The notes beneath the pieces were generated by a model. That model saw only the letters and a list, made by a program, of their open reading frames with translations. It was not told where the DNA came from and searched no databases. From positions 41,450 through 105,449 of the forward strand of contig JBCCHJ010000013.1 of the NCBI GenBank assembly GCA_039028795.1: 64,000 nt of DNA. The letters run 5' to 3'. Position numbers and translations under genes: made by a program. Shown here one piece after another: positions 44,513 through 52,686 of this stretch; position 1 is the stretch's first letter, and each line of letters starts with the position of its first letter. This DNA is from Thermohalobaculum sp039028795. GTDB taxonomy: Bacteria; Pseudomonadota; Alphaproteobacteria; Rhodobacterales; Rhodobacteraceae.

Positions 44513-44586
44513 GCGAGGGTAGCCCAATTGGCAGAGGCAGCGTCCCGAGACGGCGTTCAGTGCGGGTTCGACCCCCGCCCCTCGCA
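44513..44586 (+). tRNA. tRNA with GAG (Leu) anticodon, class I fold, C33
   Basis: Acceptor GCGAGGG / CCCTCGC, D stem GCC/GGC, anticodon stem GCGTC/GGCGT (with G-U pairs) and loop CCGAGAC (anticodon GAG), a 5-nt variable loop TCAGT, T stem GCGGG/CCCGC, discriminator A. No CCA is encoded (GAG follows). Position 33, almost always U, is C here, so this copy may be degenerate or specialised. It shares the D-arm sequence with the other two. Confidence 0.75.
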
Positions 44587-44590
44587 GAGA

Positions 44591-44615
44591 AACAAAGGTG
44601 GGGCGAACCCCACCT
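44591..44615 (-). terminator. Rho-independent terminator of the ridA unit
   Basis: On the minus strand AGGTGGGG-TTCG-CCCCACCT forms an 8-bp stem with a stable UUCG tetraloop, followed by TTGTTT. It lies just after the RidA gene stop (44623) and closes the minus-strand pair. Confidence 0.85.
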
Positions 44616-44622
44616 CAAAGTA

Positions 44623-44970
44623 TTACGACTTCGCGGCGATCACCGTAATTTCCACCGTGAAGCCCGGTGTCGCCAGATCGGCCGATCCGCAGGCCCGCGC
44701 AGGGGCTGCGCCTTCCGGCACCCAGGCATCCCAAACGCCATTCATCTCGGCAAAGTCATCCATGCTCTTCAGCCAGATGATGGCTTGCAGGACGTTGGAC
44801 TTGTCGGTCCCGGCTTCGGCCAGCAGACCATCAATCTTCCTCAGAATCTCGGAGGTCTGATCGGCGACGGATTGGTTTTCGGTGCCAACCTGTCCGGCCA
44901 GATAGACCGTGTCGCCATGGACCACAATCTGGCTCATGCGTTGACTGGTGTGCATACGGGTGATGGACAT
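44623..44970 (-). CDS. RidA-family deaminase
   Basis: This is a 115-residue YjgF/YER057c/UK114 protein that hydrolyses reactive 2-imino acids to 2-oxo acids. It shows VYLAGQVG, QTSEILRKIDGLLAEAGTD, and the carboxylate-binding Arg in PARACG, ending VEITVIAA. Directly upstream on the same strand is an FAD amino-acid oxidase whose product would be exactly such an imino acid, which supports the role. The gap is 12 nt. Confidence 0.9.
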   Translation of the reverse strand: MSITRMHTSQRMSQIVVHGDTVYLAGQVGTENQSVADQTSEILRKIDGLLAEAGTDKSNVLQAIIWLKSMDDFAEMNGVWDAWVPEGAAPARACGSADLATPGFTVEITVIAAKS

Positions 44971-44982
44971 GCGGGTTCTCCC

Positions 44983-46077
44983 TTATCGGAAACGTTGAGG
45001 CGAAAGCGCCTGGATGATGTCTGAAGATAGAGCCGGTTCATGCCCCATGATCTGATCCGCCGCAAGCTGAGACATGGCGGGCGCGGTTTGAATGCCATAC
45101 CCGCCCTGCCCAACCAGCCAATAGAAGCCATCCGCACCCGGCTCGAACCCGTTCACCGGTGTTCGGTCCGGAGCGAAGGTGCGCAGCCCCGCCCAGGACC
45201 GCTCAATCCGCGTGACCTCCATGGTCGTCGCTTTCGAAAACCGGTCCAGCCCTTCGGCCAGAACCATGTCATCGGGAAAGGCGTCATGGGGCTCCATCGG
45301 GTCCTCGTCCGCCGGGGACACCCAGAGCCGCCCACTCTCGGGCTTTGCATACCATGTCTCGGCCACCGCGGCGGTCAGCGCCCAGTGCGACACGTCCTGC
45401 TCGACCGGCAATACCGCCACAGTTCTGCGCATTGGTGTCAGGCCCACAGACGCAAGACCGGCGGCTTCGGCCACCTGGTCGCCCCAGGCGCCCGCCGCAT
45501 TCACAACCACCGGGGCAGAGAATATCCCCGCCTTGGTCGAGGCAACCCACACCCCCTCTGTCCGGGTCAATGAGGACACTTCGGCGTTCGGGACGATCTG
45601 TCCGCCATTGGCCCGCAAACGGCGGATAAAGGCCTGCAAGAGCCCGTCAACATCGATATCCGAGGCCGACGTCTCCAAAGCGCCGCGCACGACCATGTCG
45701 GGCCGGTAGATCGGGAACAGTTCGATCACCTGCTGGGGGTTCAACATCTCAAGCCCCGCAGCACCGTTGATGTAGGTCTCAAACTCTGCGGCCTGGCCCG
45801 GTTCTTCCACCTGCATCACACCGCGCGGGGTCAGGAAACCGTCTTCGGCCAGATCGCCACCGGACCGAAGAACGTCCTCTGACGCTGCGTTCAGCGCCCT
45901 GAGTACATCATTGCCATAGTTCAGGATAAACGTGGCCGCAGATCGTCCGGTGGTGTGATAGGCGGGTCGATCCTCCATTTCCAGCACCACGACTTTGCCG
46001 TGGGGTGCCAGACGCGCCGCTGCCCCACAACCGGCCATTCCAGCCCCGATTACTAGGAAATCTGCGGTTTCTGTCAT
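44983..46077 (-). CDS. FAD-dependent amino-acid oxidase/dehydrogenase (DAO family)
   Basis: This 364-residue flavoprotein has the FAD motif VIGAGMAGCGAAARL at the N-terminus, TTGRSAATFILNYG, NAAGAWGDQVAEAAG and the C-terminal LVGQGGYGIQTAPA. This matches the DAO/glycine-oxidase-like branch. It would oxidise an amine or amino acid to an imine, which the adjacent RidA can clear. The substrate is not evident. It has no signal peptide. Confidence 0.88.
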   Translation of the reverse strand: MTETADFLVIGAGMAGCGAAARLAPHGKVVVLEMEDRPAYHTTGRSAATFILNYGNDVLRALNAASEDVLRSGGDLAEDGFLTPRGVMQVEEPGQAAEFETYINGAAGLEMLNPQQVIELFPIYRPDMVVRGALETSASDIDVDGLLQAFIRRLRANGGQIVPNAEVSSLTRTEGVWVASTKAGIFSAPVVVNAAGAWGDQVAEAAGLASVGLTPMRRTVAVLPVEQDVSHWALTAAVAETWYAKPESGRLWVSPADEDPMEPHDAFPDDMVLAEGLDRFSKATTMEVTRIERSWAGLRTFAPDRTPVNGFEPGADGFYWLVGQGGYGIQTAPAMSQLAADQIMGHEPALSSDIIQALSPQRFR

Positions 46078-46461
46078 GTTCCCTCAATAGTATTGGACTG
46101 CGGTTCGCTGGATAAACAATCTACCCAAGTTGCAGACGATTTTAATCGAATTTTAGCGAATGCCGCGTATCACCGCCCCATCACGCGTGTGAGCAAGGTA
46201 AGATATTGGAAGCTTACCTAGCTCTGGGTCCTCTGAGAATTGGATCCATCCCTTAGCGGCTAGCCGCACCTTTATTCTGGCCTTCGTGGCAATAGGACCC
46301 TGGTCCGATACGATCAGAAAAGTCCAAAAGTTGAGCCCCGTTCCCCACCAACCCGTCGCGAGATTTGGACTGGCTTCTTGCCCTATGTGCAAACTCGATC
46401 CCGCGAGGCTTGCACGACACCCTGCAAAACCCGATCATAGGGCAAAGCAAAGGGGGCGTTC
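46078..46461. other. Gene-poor gap
   Basis: The 384-nt gap between two divergent genes holds no confident gene. A 79-codon ORF on the minus strand (46153-46392) has no ribosome site and no recognisable domain. The 3' part (46393-46461) should carry the promoter of the dioxygenase gene. I see no repeat or RNA structure. Confidence 0.5.
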
Positions 46462-47076
46462 ATGCGCACCAAGCCACCTAAACTAATCCGCCGCCGTAAC
46501 GTCATTCTGGCCGCGCCCGCAATTTTTAGCGCGCCGTCTGTAATGGCCGCAATAGCCACACCTCCGCAGCCAGAGGGGCCCTTTTATCCGCGTGCGATTC
46601 CCGAGGATAGCGATGCGGATCTGACACGCTTTGGCGATCGTACGCTTGACGGCGAAGTAATCGAAATCTCTGGTCAAGTCTTCGACTTAAAACGCCGCCC
46701 GATTCCGGGGACCACGGTAGAGATCTGGCATTGCGATCAAAACGGCATCTACCCACATGTCGGCCGAAACAACGGAGGGCTGGCCAATCCGTACTTCCAG
46801 GGTTTCGGTGCGGTAACAACTGGGCCGGATGGTACCTACCGGTTCCGAACGATCCGCCCCGGCCTTTATCCCGGCCGGGTCCGGCACGTGCACTTCAAGG
46901 TCCGGCCGAACTGGCTCGATACTCTGACCACGCAGATGTATTTCCCGGAAGAAAAAGGCAATGCCCAGGACTTCCTGCTGAACCGCGCCGGAAATGCCCA
47001 ATCAAAAACTGCGCTGATCGCCCAACGCACGGACGGCCCGCCGGACAGGTACGTGTTCGATATTTTTGTGAGCTGA
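46462..47076 (+). CDS. Exported intradiol ring-cleavage dioxygenase
   Basis: This non-haem Fe(III) dioxygenase (204 residues) is related to protocatechuate 3,4-dioxygenase. The iron ligands are visible as Y97 (GIYPH), Y136 (GLYPG), H142 and H144 (RHVHF). The N-terminus RRRNVILAAPAIFSAPSVMA looks like a signal with a Tat-like arginine motif, so the enzyme may be exported, unlike cytoplasmic catechol dioxygenases. It is a single-chain form with no beta/alpha partner. It would open the ring of a catechol between the hydroxyls. Confidence 0.88.
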   Translation: MRTKPPKLIRRRNVILAAPAIFSAPSVMAAIATPPQPEGPFYPRAIPEDSDADLTRFGDRTLDGEVIEISGQVFDLKRRPIPGTTVEIWHCDQNGIYPHVGRNNGGLANPYFQGFGAVTTGPDGTYRFRTIRPGLYPGRVRHVHFKVRPNWLDTLTTQMYFPEEKGNAQDFLLNRAGNAQSKTALIAQRTDGPPDRYVFDIFVS

Positions 47077-47186
47077 TCCGGCACCAGTCAGAAACCGCCG
47101 CCGTCATCAGTCAAATCTCCCACGGTTGCTTGCGCAGTCTTCCAGCAATTGAATCCGCGCTTTAGCCCGGCCACAATATAACTCCG

Positions 47187-47208
47187 TTCAGCTTGCCAAA
47201 AATACTCA
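47187..47208 (+). repeat. Intergenic short element copy 4
   Basis: TTCAGCTTGCC followed by AAAAATACTCA matches the same consensus as the copies at 4465, 25994 and 37989. It lies between two convergent genes. Confidence 0.5.
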
Positions 47209-47235
47209 CATCTCAGTGATGCCACCGGCAGGACG

Positions 47236-47940
47236 TTAGTGGATCTCCGCCGCATCTGCCATCGCGGCCTTCAGCTTGGTAAAATCGAAGCCTTCGCTTT
47301 GCGCGGCCTCGATGACTACGGCCTCGCGACGGGCGATGGCATCGATGGTTTCGGGCAAGGCCTTCACATGTTCTTCTGGAACCACGACCGCGCCATGCAC
47401 GTCTGCATGAATAATGTCGCCGTTGCGGACATGCATTCCGTGCACCTCGATCGGACTGCCGTGGGAGGTGATGTGCACCCAGGCGTGGCTGGGGCCGACC
47501 TGCCCCGCCAAGGCCTGGAAGCCCGGCGCGCTGTCCGTAAGATCTCGGATCGAACCATTGGTGATCACGCCAAGCGCACCAAGCCCCTTATGGATATTGG
47601 TGTTGACCTCGCCCCAGAAAGCGCCCCGTGCAGGTCCCGTATCCAGGTCCTGAATGACGATCACAGATGGTTTCGGACCACCTTCGTCAACATACTGATA
47701 ATAGCTTTGACGCAGTTCCAGGACCTCACCCGGGGCCATTGCCGGTTTGGCAGATGCCCGGATCGTCGCCGTCCGCGCATAGCCAACCATCGGTTTCTGA
47801 TCCGGCCGCAAGCAGGTGAAGGCTGTGGTCGTATAGCCAGACAATCGCCAGGCAGGATCCAGAACCTCCAGCCCGTTGCAAATTGTCGGCGTGTCCCAAT
47901 CAGAGAGTTTCTCCAGATCGGCAGCACTAAGCTCGGTCAT
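47236..47940 (-). CDS. RraA-family protein (aldolase/decarboxylase type)
   Basis: This 234-residue protein has the RraA fold used by 4-hydroxy-4-methyl-2-oxoglutarate and 4-carboxy-4-hydroxy-2-oxoadipate aldolases and by oxaloacetate decarboxylases. GEVNTNIHKGLGALG is followed by NGSIRDL, where the Arg and Asp bind substrate and metal, and later by DIIHADVHGAVVVPE. Class II members need a divalent metal. It faces the dioxygenase gene, and the pair could serve the lower part of a gallate or protocatechuate-type pathway; this is inference. Confidence 0.87.
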   Translation of the reverse strand: MTELSAADLEKLSDWDTPTICNGLEVLDPAWRLSGYTTTAFTCLRPDQKPMVGYARTATIRASAKPAMAPGEVLELRQSYYQYVDEGGPKPSVIVIQDLDTGPARGAFWGEVNTNIHKGLGALGVITNGSIRDLTDSAPGFQALAGQVGPSHAWVHITSHGSPIEVHGMHVRNGDIIHADVHGAVVVPEEHVKALPETIDAIARREAVVIEAAQSEGFDFTKLKAAMADAAEIH

Positions 47941-48019
47941 CTTGGTCTCCTCACCGTTTCAGCAGGCAGTCTATTTCATAGGGGAAGGGTCTGATACTTA
48001 CCCGAGAGTTCTTAGACAG

Positions 48020-49027
48020 CTAATCGTCCCATGGGGTGTTACCCTCTGCAACTTCGATCTCTGCCGTCTTTGTCAGAGCGGCATAGTCAATGTCTTCCCG
48101 GTCAAACTGCACAGCCATTTCGCGCCCTTTAGCCATGGCGAAAACGATTTCGTTTATCGGAACATCGACATCCAGCCTCTCAGCCTCTGCCACCAAAAAA
48201 CCGTTGATCGCATCGATCTCGGTTAACCGTACTTGATCAATGTGTTGCAGCATCGATGGCTTGGTAAACTTCTGCCACGTATGACGCTTCAGGGTCGGGA
48301 TCGGATCAGGGTCCGCCAGGGTTACGCCTTTCGCAGCCGCAACCTCTAGACATTCTTCGACGATCCGCCAGCGCAGATCGTTCAGCGGTTTGATGCGGCT
48401 GACATGACCCATCCTGAGCCCCGTAATCGCAGAAAGCGCATTGATCGCGCAGTTGTGGATGAATTTGGTCCAGAGCACGCCTTTTATGTTGTCGGAAATG
48501 ATAGTCTGCAGGCCGCCCCTCGTCAGGGCGTCGGCAAGCCAACGGGATCGTTTGCTTTGCTTGCCATCAAGCTCTCCGACGGTCGTTGGGTCCAGCTTGG
48601 TCAGACGCGGTCGTCCTGGTGCGGGTCTGTCGGCACTGCACTTGGTCGACCCCATAAATACGCGCTGGACGCCCAATTCAGCAGTTAGGGCTTCAAGGTT
48701 ACCTAAGCCGTTTTGCAAAGACACTGCGACGCCTTCCGGTTTCAGGATCTGTCGGGCCGTGAGCGCAGCGTTGGCTGTTTCGTAGGTCGGGGTCATGATC
48801 ACGGCCAGATCGGCCCATCCGCACTCGGTCGACGCTGCCATTGCGGTGACCGGAACTGGTTGCGCCATACCTACGTTGTCGACCTGCAAGCCAGGGTCGG
48901 TCATCGCCGCCACATGCGTAGGATCGGCGTCGATGATCGACAGGCGCACCCCTGCTTGAACGAGAGCGCCGGCGATGACGCCACCCATCGCACCCGCGCC
49001 GATCATCACTACGTTGGGATCTTCCAA
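48020..49027 (-). CDS. Ketopantoate reductase (PanE/ApbA)-like protein
   Basis: This 335-residue protein has the N-terminal NADP motif VVMIGAGAMGGVIAG, SLQNGLGN, the catalytic Lys region WTKFIHNCAINALSA and the C-terminal HIDQVRLTEIDAING. The domain is clear, but family members reduce several 2-oxo acids, and pantothenate synthesis is not suggested by the neighbours. The start is a TTG at 49027, supported by GAGGAAA at ideal spacing. It is divergent from a broken RraA gene. Confidence 0.88.
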   Translation of the reverse strand: MEDPNVVMIGAGAMGGVIAGALVQAGVRLSIIDADPTHVAAMTDPGLQVDNVGMAQPVPVTAMAASTECGWADLAVIMTPTYETANAALTARQILKPEGVAVSLQNGLGNLEALTAELGVQRVFMGSTKCSADRPAPGRPRLTKLDPTTVGELDGKQSKRSRWLADALTRGGLQTIISDNIKGVLWTKFIHNCAINALSAITGLRMGHVSRIKPLNDLRWRIVEECLEVAAAKGVTLADPDPIPTLKRHTWQKFTKPSMLQHIDQVRLTEIDAINGFLVAEAERLDVDVPINEIVFAMAKGREMAVQFDREDIDYAALTKTAEIEVAEGNTPWDD

Positions 49028-49092
49028 GGTTTCCTCACCTTTCGGTTTCTGATTTGGTCTGATCAGATCACAGCAATGAGACCGAGGGAAGC

Positions 49093-49785
49093 ATGGCCAC
49101 CAACGCACCCAAACCCATCATCACCGTGAAACGCAGTTGGGACCGGCCTGTTCCGGCCTTGGTGGACAAGTTTCGGGAGGCGCCTTCGGGCAATGTCTCG
49201 GACAGTGCCGGGCGCGGAGGATCATTGATCCCCGCAATCAAGCCGGTCACACCGGAACGCAAGTTTTGCGGCACCGCGCTGACCATAGATGCCGGGCGTC
49301 ACGATAACCTGACGTTCTGGGCGGCACTAGAGTCCATCCAACCAGGCGATGTGATGATGGTCGCCACCTGAGGGCATGATGGATGCGCCGTCGTCGGCGA
49401 CCTGATCATCGCCTTCGCCCGCAATCGCGGGGCGGTAGCTGTGGTCACTGATGGCATGATCCGCGATCAAGACGCGTTGGCCGAAGTCGGCATCCCAGTA
49501 TTTTCCGCCGGTATCCGTCCTTCCGGCCCTGACAAAGCCGGGCCGGGCTCCGTGGGACTACCAATTTGGATTGGCGGACAACGATGTTGCGCGGGGGACG
49601 TGGTGGTCGGAGATTCCGATGGTGTTGTCATTGTGCCCCAGCACATGCTGTCTGACGCCGCCATGATCCTGGACCAGATCGCTGAGAAAGAGGCCGGGAT
49701 GGAAGAAGATGGCAAGGTCGGAAAGCTGTCGCCACGTAACATCGACAGCTTCTTGTCCGGCGTCCAGATCAACTATATCGATTAG
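49093..49785 (+). pseudogene. RraA-family gene broken by one in-frame TGA
   Basis: The frame runs from ATG 49093 (VSDSAGRGGSLIPAIKPV..LTIDAGRHDNL..VMMVAT) to a TGA at 49369-49371. It then continues in the same frame (GHDGCAVVGDLIIAFARNRG, VTDGMIRDQDALAEVG, GDVVVGDSDGVVIVP) to 49785. The join VAT-stop-GHDG falls where RraA proteins have a Gly-rich loop, so one point change would explain it. Without the stop it would be 230 residues with all family motifs. It may be a recent pseudogene. Confidence 0.82.
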
Positions 49786-49985
49786 CAGCAAACCGGGTCT
49801 GAAGACCCGGGTGCACGCACGTGTTCGGACAGATCGCTTTGCGTTCTTCGAAATCGCTCCATGAGATACCGCGCGAGCAACGGTTTCTATTTGGAGAGTT
49901 GAGTTTCCGGGCGGGAGGGCGCAATGGGCACCTGACCGAAACCACGGTGCAAATATGCGCCGCTCAAAGAGAGATAGGAGCCCCA

Positions 49986-50828
49986 ATGCAAGAACTGCCA
50001 GAGAGCACCTTCTTCGAACTTACGCGCCATGATGCTGTGGTCGAGGTTTCGATGAACCGGCCGAAAAAAGCGAATGGGATGAGCGTCGACTTCTGGACAG
50101 AACTGCCAGCGATTATGACCGCGCTGGATAAAGACATGTCAGTCCGGTCGGTGGTGCTCACTGGCGCTGGGAAAAACTTCACCGGCGGCATGGATCTGGC
50201 GGTGTTTCAAGGCCTGATGGGGATGCTGCAGTCAGAACCCGGCCGCGCAGCCTACGAGATGCGTCAGAACGTGCTGAAATATCAACGCACTTTCAATGCG
50301 CTGGAAGACACGCGACTGCCGGTGATCGCAGCGATCCAGGGCGCTTGCATCGGCGGTGGGATCGACATGATCAGTGCATGCGATATCCGGCTTGCTTCGG
50401 CCGACGCGTACTTTGCAATCGAAGAGATAAACATCGGCATGACTGCGGATGTCGGGACCCTGCAGAGGTTGCCAAAGGCGATGCCATTGGGGATCGTGAC
50501 GGAACTGGCATTGACCGGGCGCCGGTTCAGTGCAGACGAAGCGCATGGTTGGCACATGATCAATGCAGTCCATTCCGATGCCGAGGCCGTCAGAACGGCC
50601 GCCTTGGAAATGGCTGCAGACATCGCCTCTAAATCTCCATTGGCGGTCGCCGGCGTTAAGAAATCGGTAACCTTTGCACGCGACCATTCTGTTGCGGATG
50701 GCCTGGAACAGATTGCCACCTGGAACGGCGGCATGCTGCGGCCGGAAGACCTTATGGCAGCCATGCAAGCCCGTATGGCAAAGACGGAAGCTGTCTTCGC
50801 CGATCTTCTAAACTCAAGCGCTGCATAA
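49986..50828 (+). CDS. Enoyl-CoA hydratase/isomerase-family protein
   Basis: This is a crotonase-fold enzyme of 280 residues: the oxyanion loop GKNFTGGMDL, then AIQGACIGGGIDMISACDIRLAS with the second oxyanion Gly, and FAIEEINIGMTADVGTLQRLP. The D-V-G-T-L pattern is like dienoyl-CoA isomerases rather than simple hydratases, with acids in I-E-E and A-D-V. The ATG at 49986 with AGGAG is chosen over the longer upstream frame. It belongs to the acyl-CoA theme of this region. Confidence 0.88.
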   Translation: MQELPESTFFELTRHDAVVEVSMNRPKKANGMSVDFWTELPAIMTALDKDMSVRSVVLTGAGKNFTGGMDLAVFQGLMGMLQSEPGRAAYEMRQNVLKYQRTFNALEDTRLPVIAAIQGACIGGGIDMISACDIRLASADAYFAIEEINIGMTADVGTLQRLPKAMPLGIVTELALTGRRFSADEAHGWHMINAVHSDAEAVRTAALEMAADIASKSPLAVAGVKKSVTFARDHSVADGLEQIATWNGGMLRPEDLMAAMQARMAKTEAVFADLLNSSAA

Positions 50829-50958
50829 GAAATTCTTAGAATTCAACTATAGCGCGAATCAAAAAGTTATCGTACATCAAAATGTGTTCCAATGTTGGGA
50901 CATGGGGTCGATAAGCCTTTGACGGCAAATGACCCGTGGTCTCTTGGGAGGAGACGCC

Positions 50959-51078
50959 ATGCGAACCGACAACCTCTTCAGTGCCTGGATCGCTGCCATG
51001 ACATTGGCAAGCTATGCCTGGGTGCTGGCGTTGCGGTCCACACCGATAACAGGTTCGGATCCAACATCCACGACCTGA
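50959..51078 (+). CDS. Possible 39-residue membrane protein
   Basis: This ORF has a strong ribosome site (GGGAGGAG, 5 nt from the ATG) and encodes 39 residues with one hydrophobic helix (AWIAAMTLASYAWVLAL) and a polar tail. It ends 6 nt before a strong hairpin. It has no recognisable family, and the only evidence is the site, the helix and the terminator. Confidence 0.4.
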   Translation: MRTDNLFSAWIAAMTLASYAWVLALRSTPITGSDPTSTT

Positions 51079-51083
51079 AGCGC

Positions 51084-51117
51084 AGGCCCCCGGGGGATGG
51101 AGAGTCCCTGGGGGCCT
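51084..51117. terminator. Strong GC-rich hairpin
   Basis: AGGCCCCC (51084-51091) pairs with GGGGGCCT (51110-51117), and inner bases add more pairing. There is no T-run. It lies between the small ORF and the convergent permease gene, and would stop or stall RNA polymerase from either side. Confidence 0.6.
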
Positions 51118-51149
51118 CACCCTCTCATCTCAGACACTTGAGCGCTGCA

Positions 51150-52520
51150 CTACGCGGCGTCGGTTATCGCATAATATGCGGCCGTTAGCACGATCAGCGA
51201 CAGCGCTGTGAAGAGCCCATTCCATCGATAGGTCAGCGTGGTCCCGGCGTGCGGCGTGACCCGCGACAGAAACACGACCCCGGCTGCGAACGGCGAAAAG
51301 GTCGAGCTGACTGCTAGCCCGGCAGCAACCGCCAGCGCTGTCAGCGTGTGCGAGGCCGGAAGGCTTTCCAATACCGCCAACACGGCACCGAAGAACACCG
51401 CCATCATGATCGGGGAAAGACCAAACTGGCTGAGTATCGTGACTGCTAAAGTCGTTCCGAAGAGAAAGATCCAAGCAGGGATGGACGCCAGGTTCATCCA
51501 GTCTGCGATCGCCTGGGCGGGCAAAAGCGCCGCGCCAGCGATGCCGACCAGGCCCGCGCAAGCAAGCGTCACTGCGGCGGGCGCAGTCGCAGGCAGACCC
51601 TGATTGGCGATGTGGTGTAGCTGGGCGGACATATCGACGTCTTGGACCCGAAGCCAGCCCAGCATCACCAGCGGCGCGGCCCCCATAAGCGCACCGGGCA
51701 CACCAAGGCCGAACAGCACCATCAGAACGCCGGTCAGGACCGCAAGGCCGATGCAAACCCCAAGGAACCGTTTCAATGCTTGAACTGGTAAGCTCGCGGC
51801 TGAAACAGGTGGCAACCCATAGGCCTCAGCCGTGTGATTACGCCAGACGATCCGGTCCTCCAGCCAACCCAACAGCAGCATCACAAAGGCAAGACCCAGA
51901 CCCAGGCCGATCCAAATCGCCCGATCCGCCTGGGGGAGCAGTCCGAACAAGGCCAAGGGTGCGATCGCAGTAGGCGACCAGACGACAGACCACGAAAATC
52001 CCCGGATCACAGCATTCAACTGACGACGTTCACGGATCGGGCTCAGCGGGTCGTCCGGGCTCTCTGCCGCCGCGCGGGTGATCAACGGCGCCAAAAGGCT
52101 GAGCGTGCCGATATTGAAAATCACCGCCATGGACATGGTGCCGGTATAGAGCCCAACAAATCGGCGCCCACCCGGCTGCCTGGCCAGATAGCCGCCTAGT
52201 CGCGCTACGGATTGAGATGTTTGCGCAGCCTCTTGGATCAACGAAATACAGAGCAGAAAAGCCATCAGGAAGACCGCCTGATCCAATGCCCTGATCGTGG
52301 CATCAAACGGGTCGTCATGAAGTGCCCAGAGCAATCCGCCCATGGCGCCGGAAAGGGTCAGAAGATAGTATTCGCGCAGCCCCAAGCGCGGCAGCGCCAC
52401 TATGACCGTAAGCGCCATAGCGACATAGGCCGGTACGCCCGCCCAAAGAGACCCAGTGAACTGATGTGCGATCTCCAGTGCCATCAGAACCAACAGCAAC
52501 GGCACCAAAGGATTCTTCAT
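51150..52520 (-). CDS. IT-superfamily-type permease, substrate unknown
   Basis: This is a 456-residue inner-membrane protein with about 12 hydrophobic helices and a two-fold repeat. Pro- and Ser-rich breaks such as WSVVWSPTAIAPLALFG and SSTFSPFAAGVVF match the helix-hairpin sites of ion-transporter-superfamily carriers. No signal peptide or binding-protein partner is seen. It lies beside hydroxyacid-metabolism genes, and uptake of an organic acid is a guess. Confidence 0.75.
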   Translation of the reverse strand: MKNPLVPLLLVLMALEIAHQFTGSLWAGVPAYVAMALTVIVALPRLGLREYYLLTLSGAMGGLLWALHDDPFDATIRALDQAVFLMAFLLCISLIQEAAQTSQSVARLGGYLARQPGGRRFVGLYTGTMSMAVIFNIGTLSLLAPLITRAAAESPDDPLSPIRERRQLNAVIRGFSWSVVWSPTAIAPLALFGLLPQADRAIWIGLGLGLAFVMLLLGWLEDRIVWRNHTAEAYGLPPVSAASLPVQALKRFLGVCIGLAVLTGVLMVLFGLGVPGALMGAAPLVMLGWLRVQDVDMSAQLHHIANQGLPATAPAAVTLACAGLVGIAGAALLPAQAIADWMNLASIPAWIFLFGTTLAVTILSQFGLSPIMMAVFFGAVLAVLESLPASHTLTALAVAAGLAVSSTFSPFAAGVVFLSRVTPHAGTTLTYRWNGLFTALSLIVLTAAYYAITDAA

Positions 52521-52686
52521 CCTGGTATCATTAAACGCGTTAGACCGCTTAGCACGTCACGCTGATCACGCATCCGATTTATCAAACGGCTCTCCACTGA
52601 TGATTGCCTGCGGGGCAAGGGACCGCCTAAAGGTAACCTGACCGCACAGGCCAGGGCTATCCGCCGGCGTGCGACAAAGAGGTTGG

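Noticed and set aside
44174..44586. The three tRNAs as ordinary tRNA-Leu genes
   Set aside because: The anticodons are leucine, but the variable loop is 5 nt in each, which is not the class II shape of bacterial tRNA-Leu.
46153..46392. 79-codon ORF in the gap before the dioxygenase
   Set aside because: There is no ribosome site, no recognised domain and no partner; it is kept only as a remark in the gap entry.
49369..49371. In-frame TGA as a selenocysteine codon
   Set aside because: RraA proteins have no selenocysteine there, the site is a Gly-rich loop, and no SECIS-like stem-loop follows the codon.
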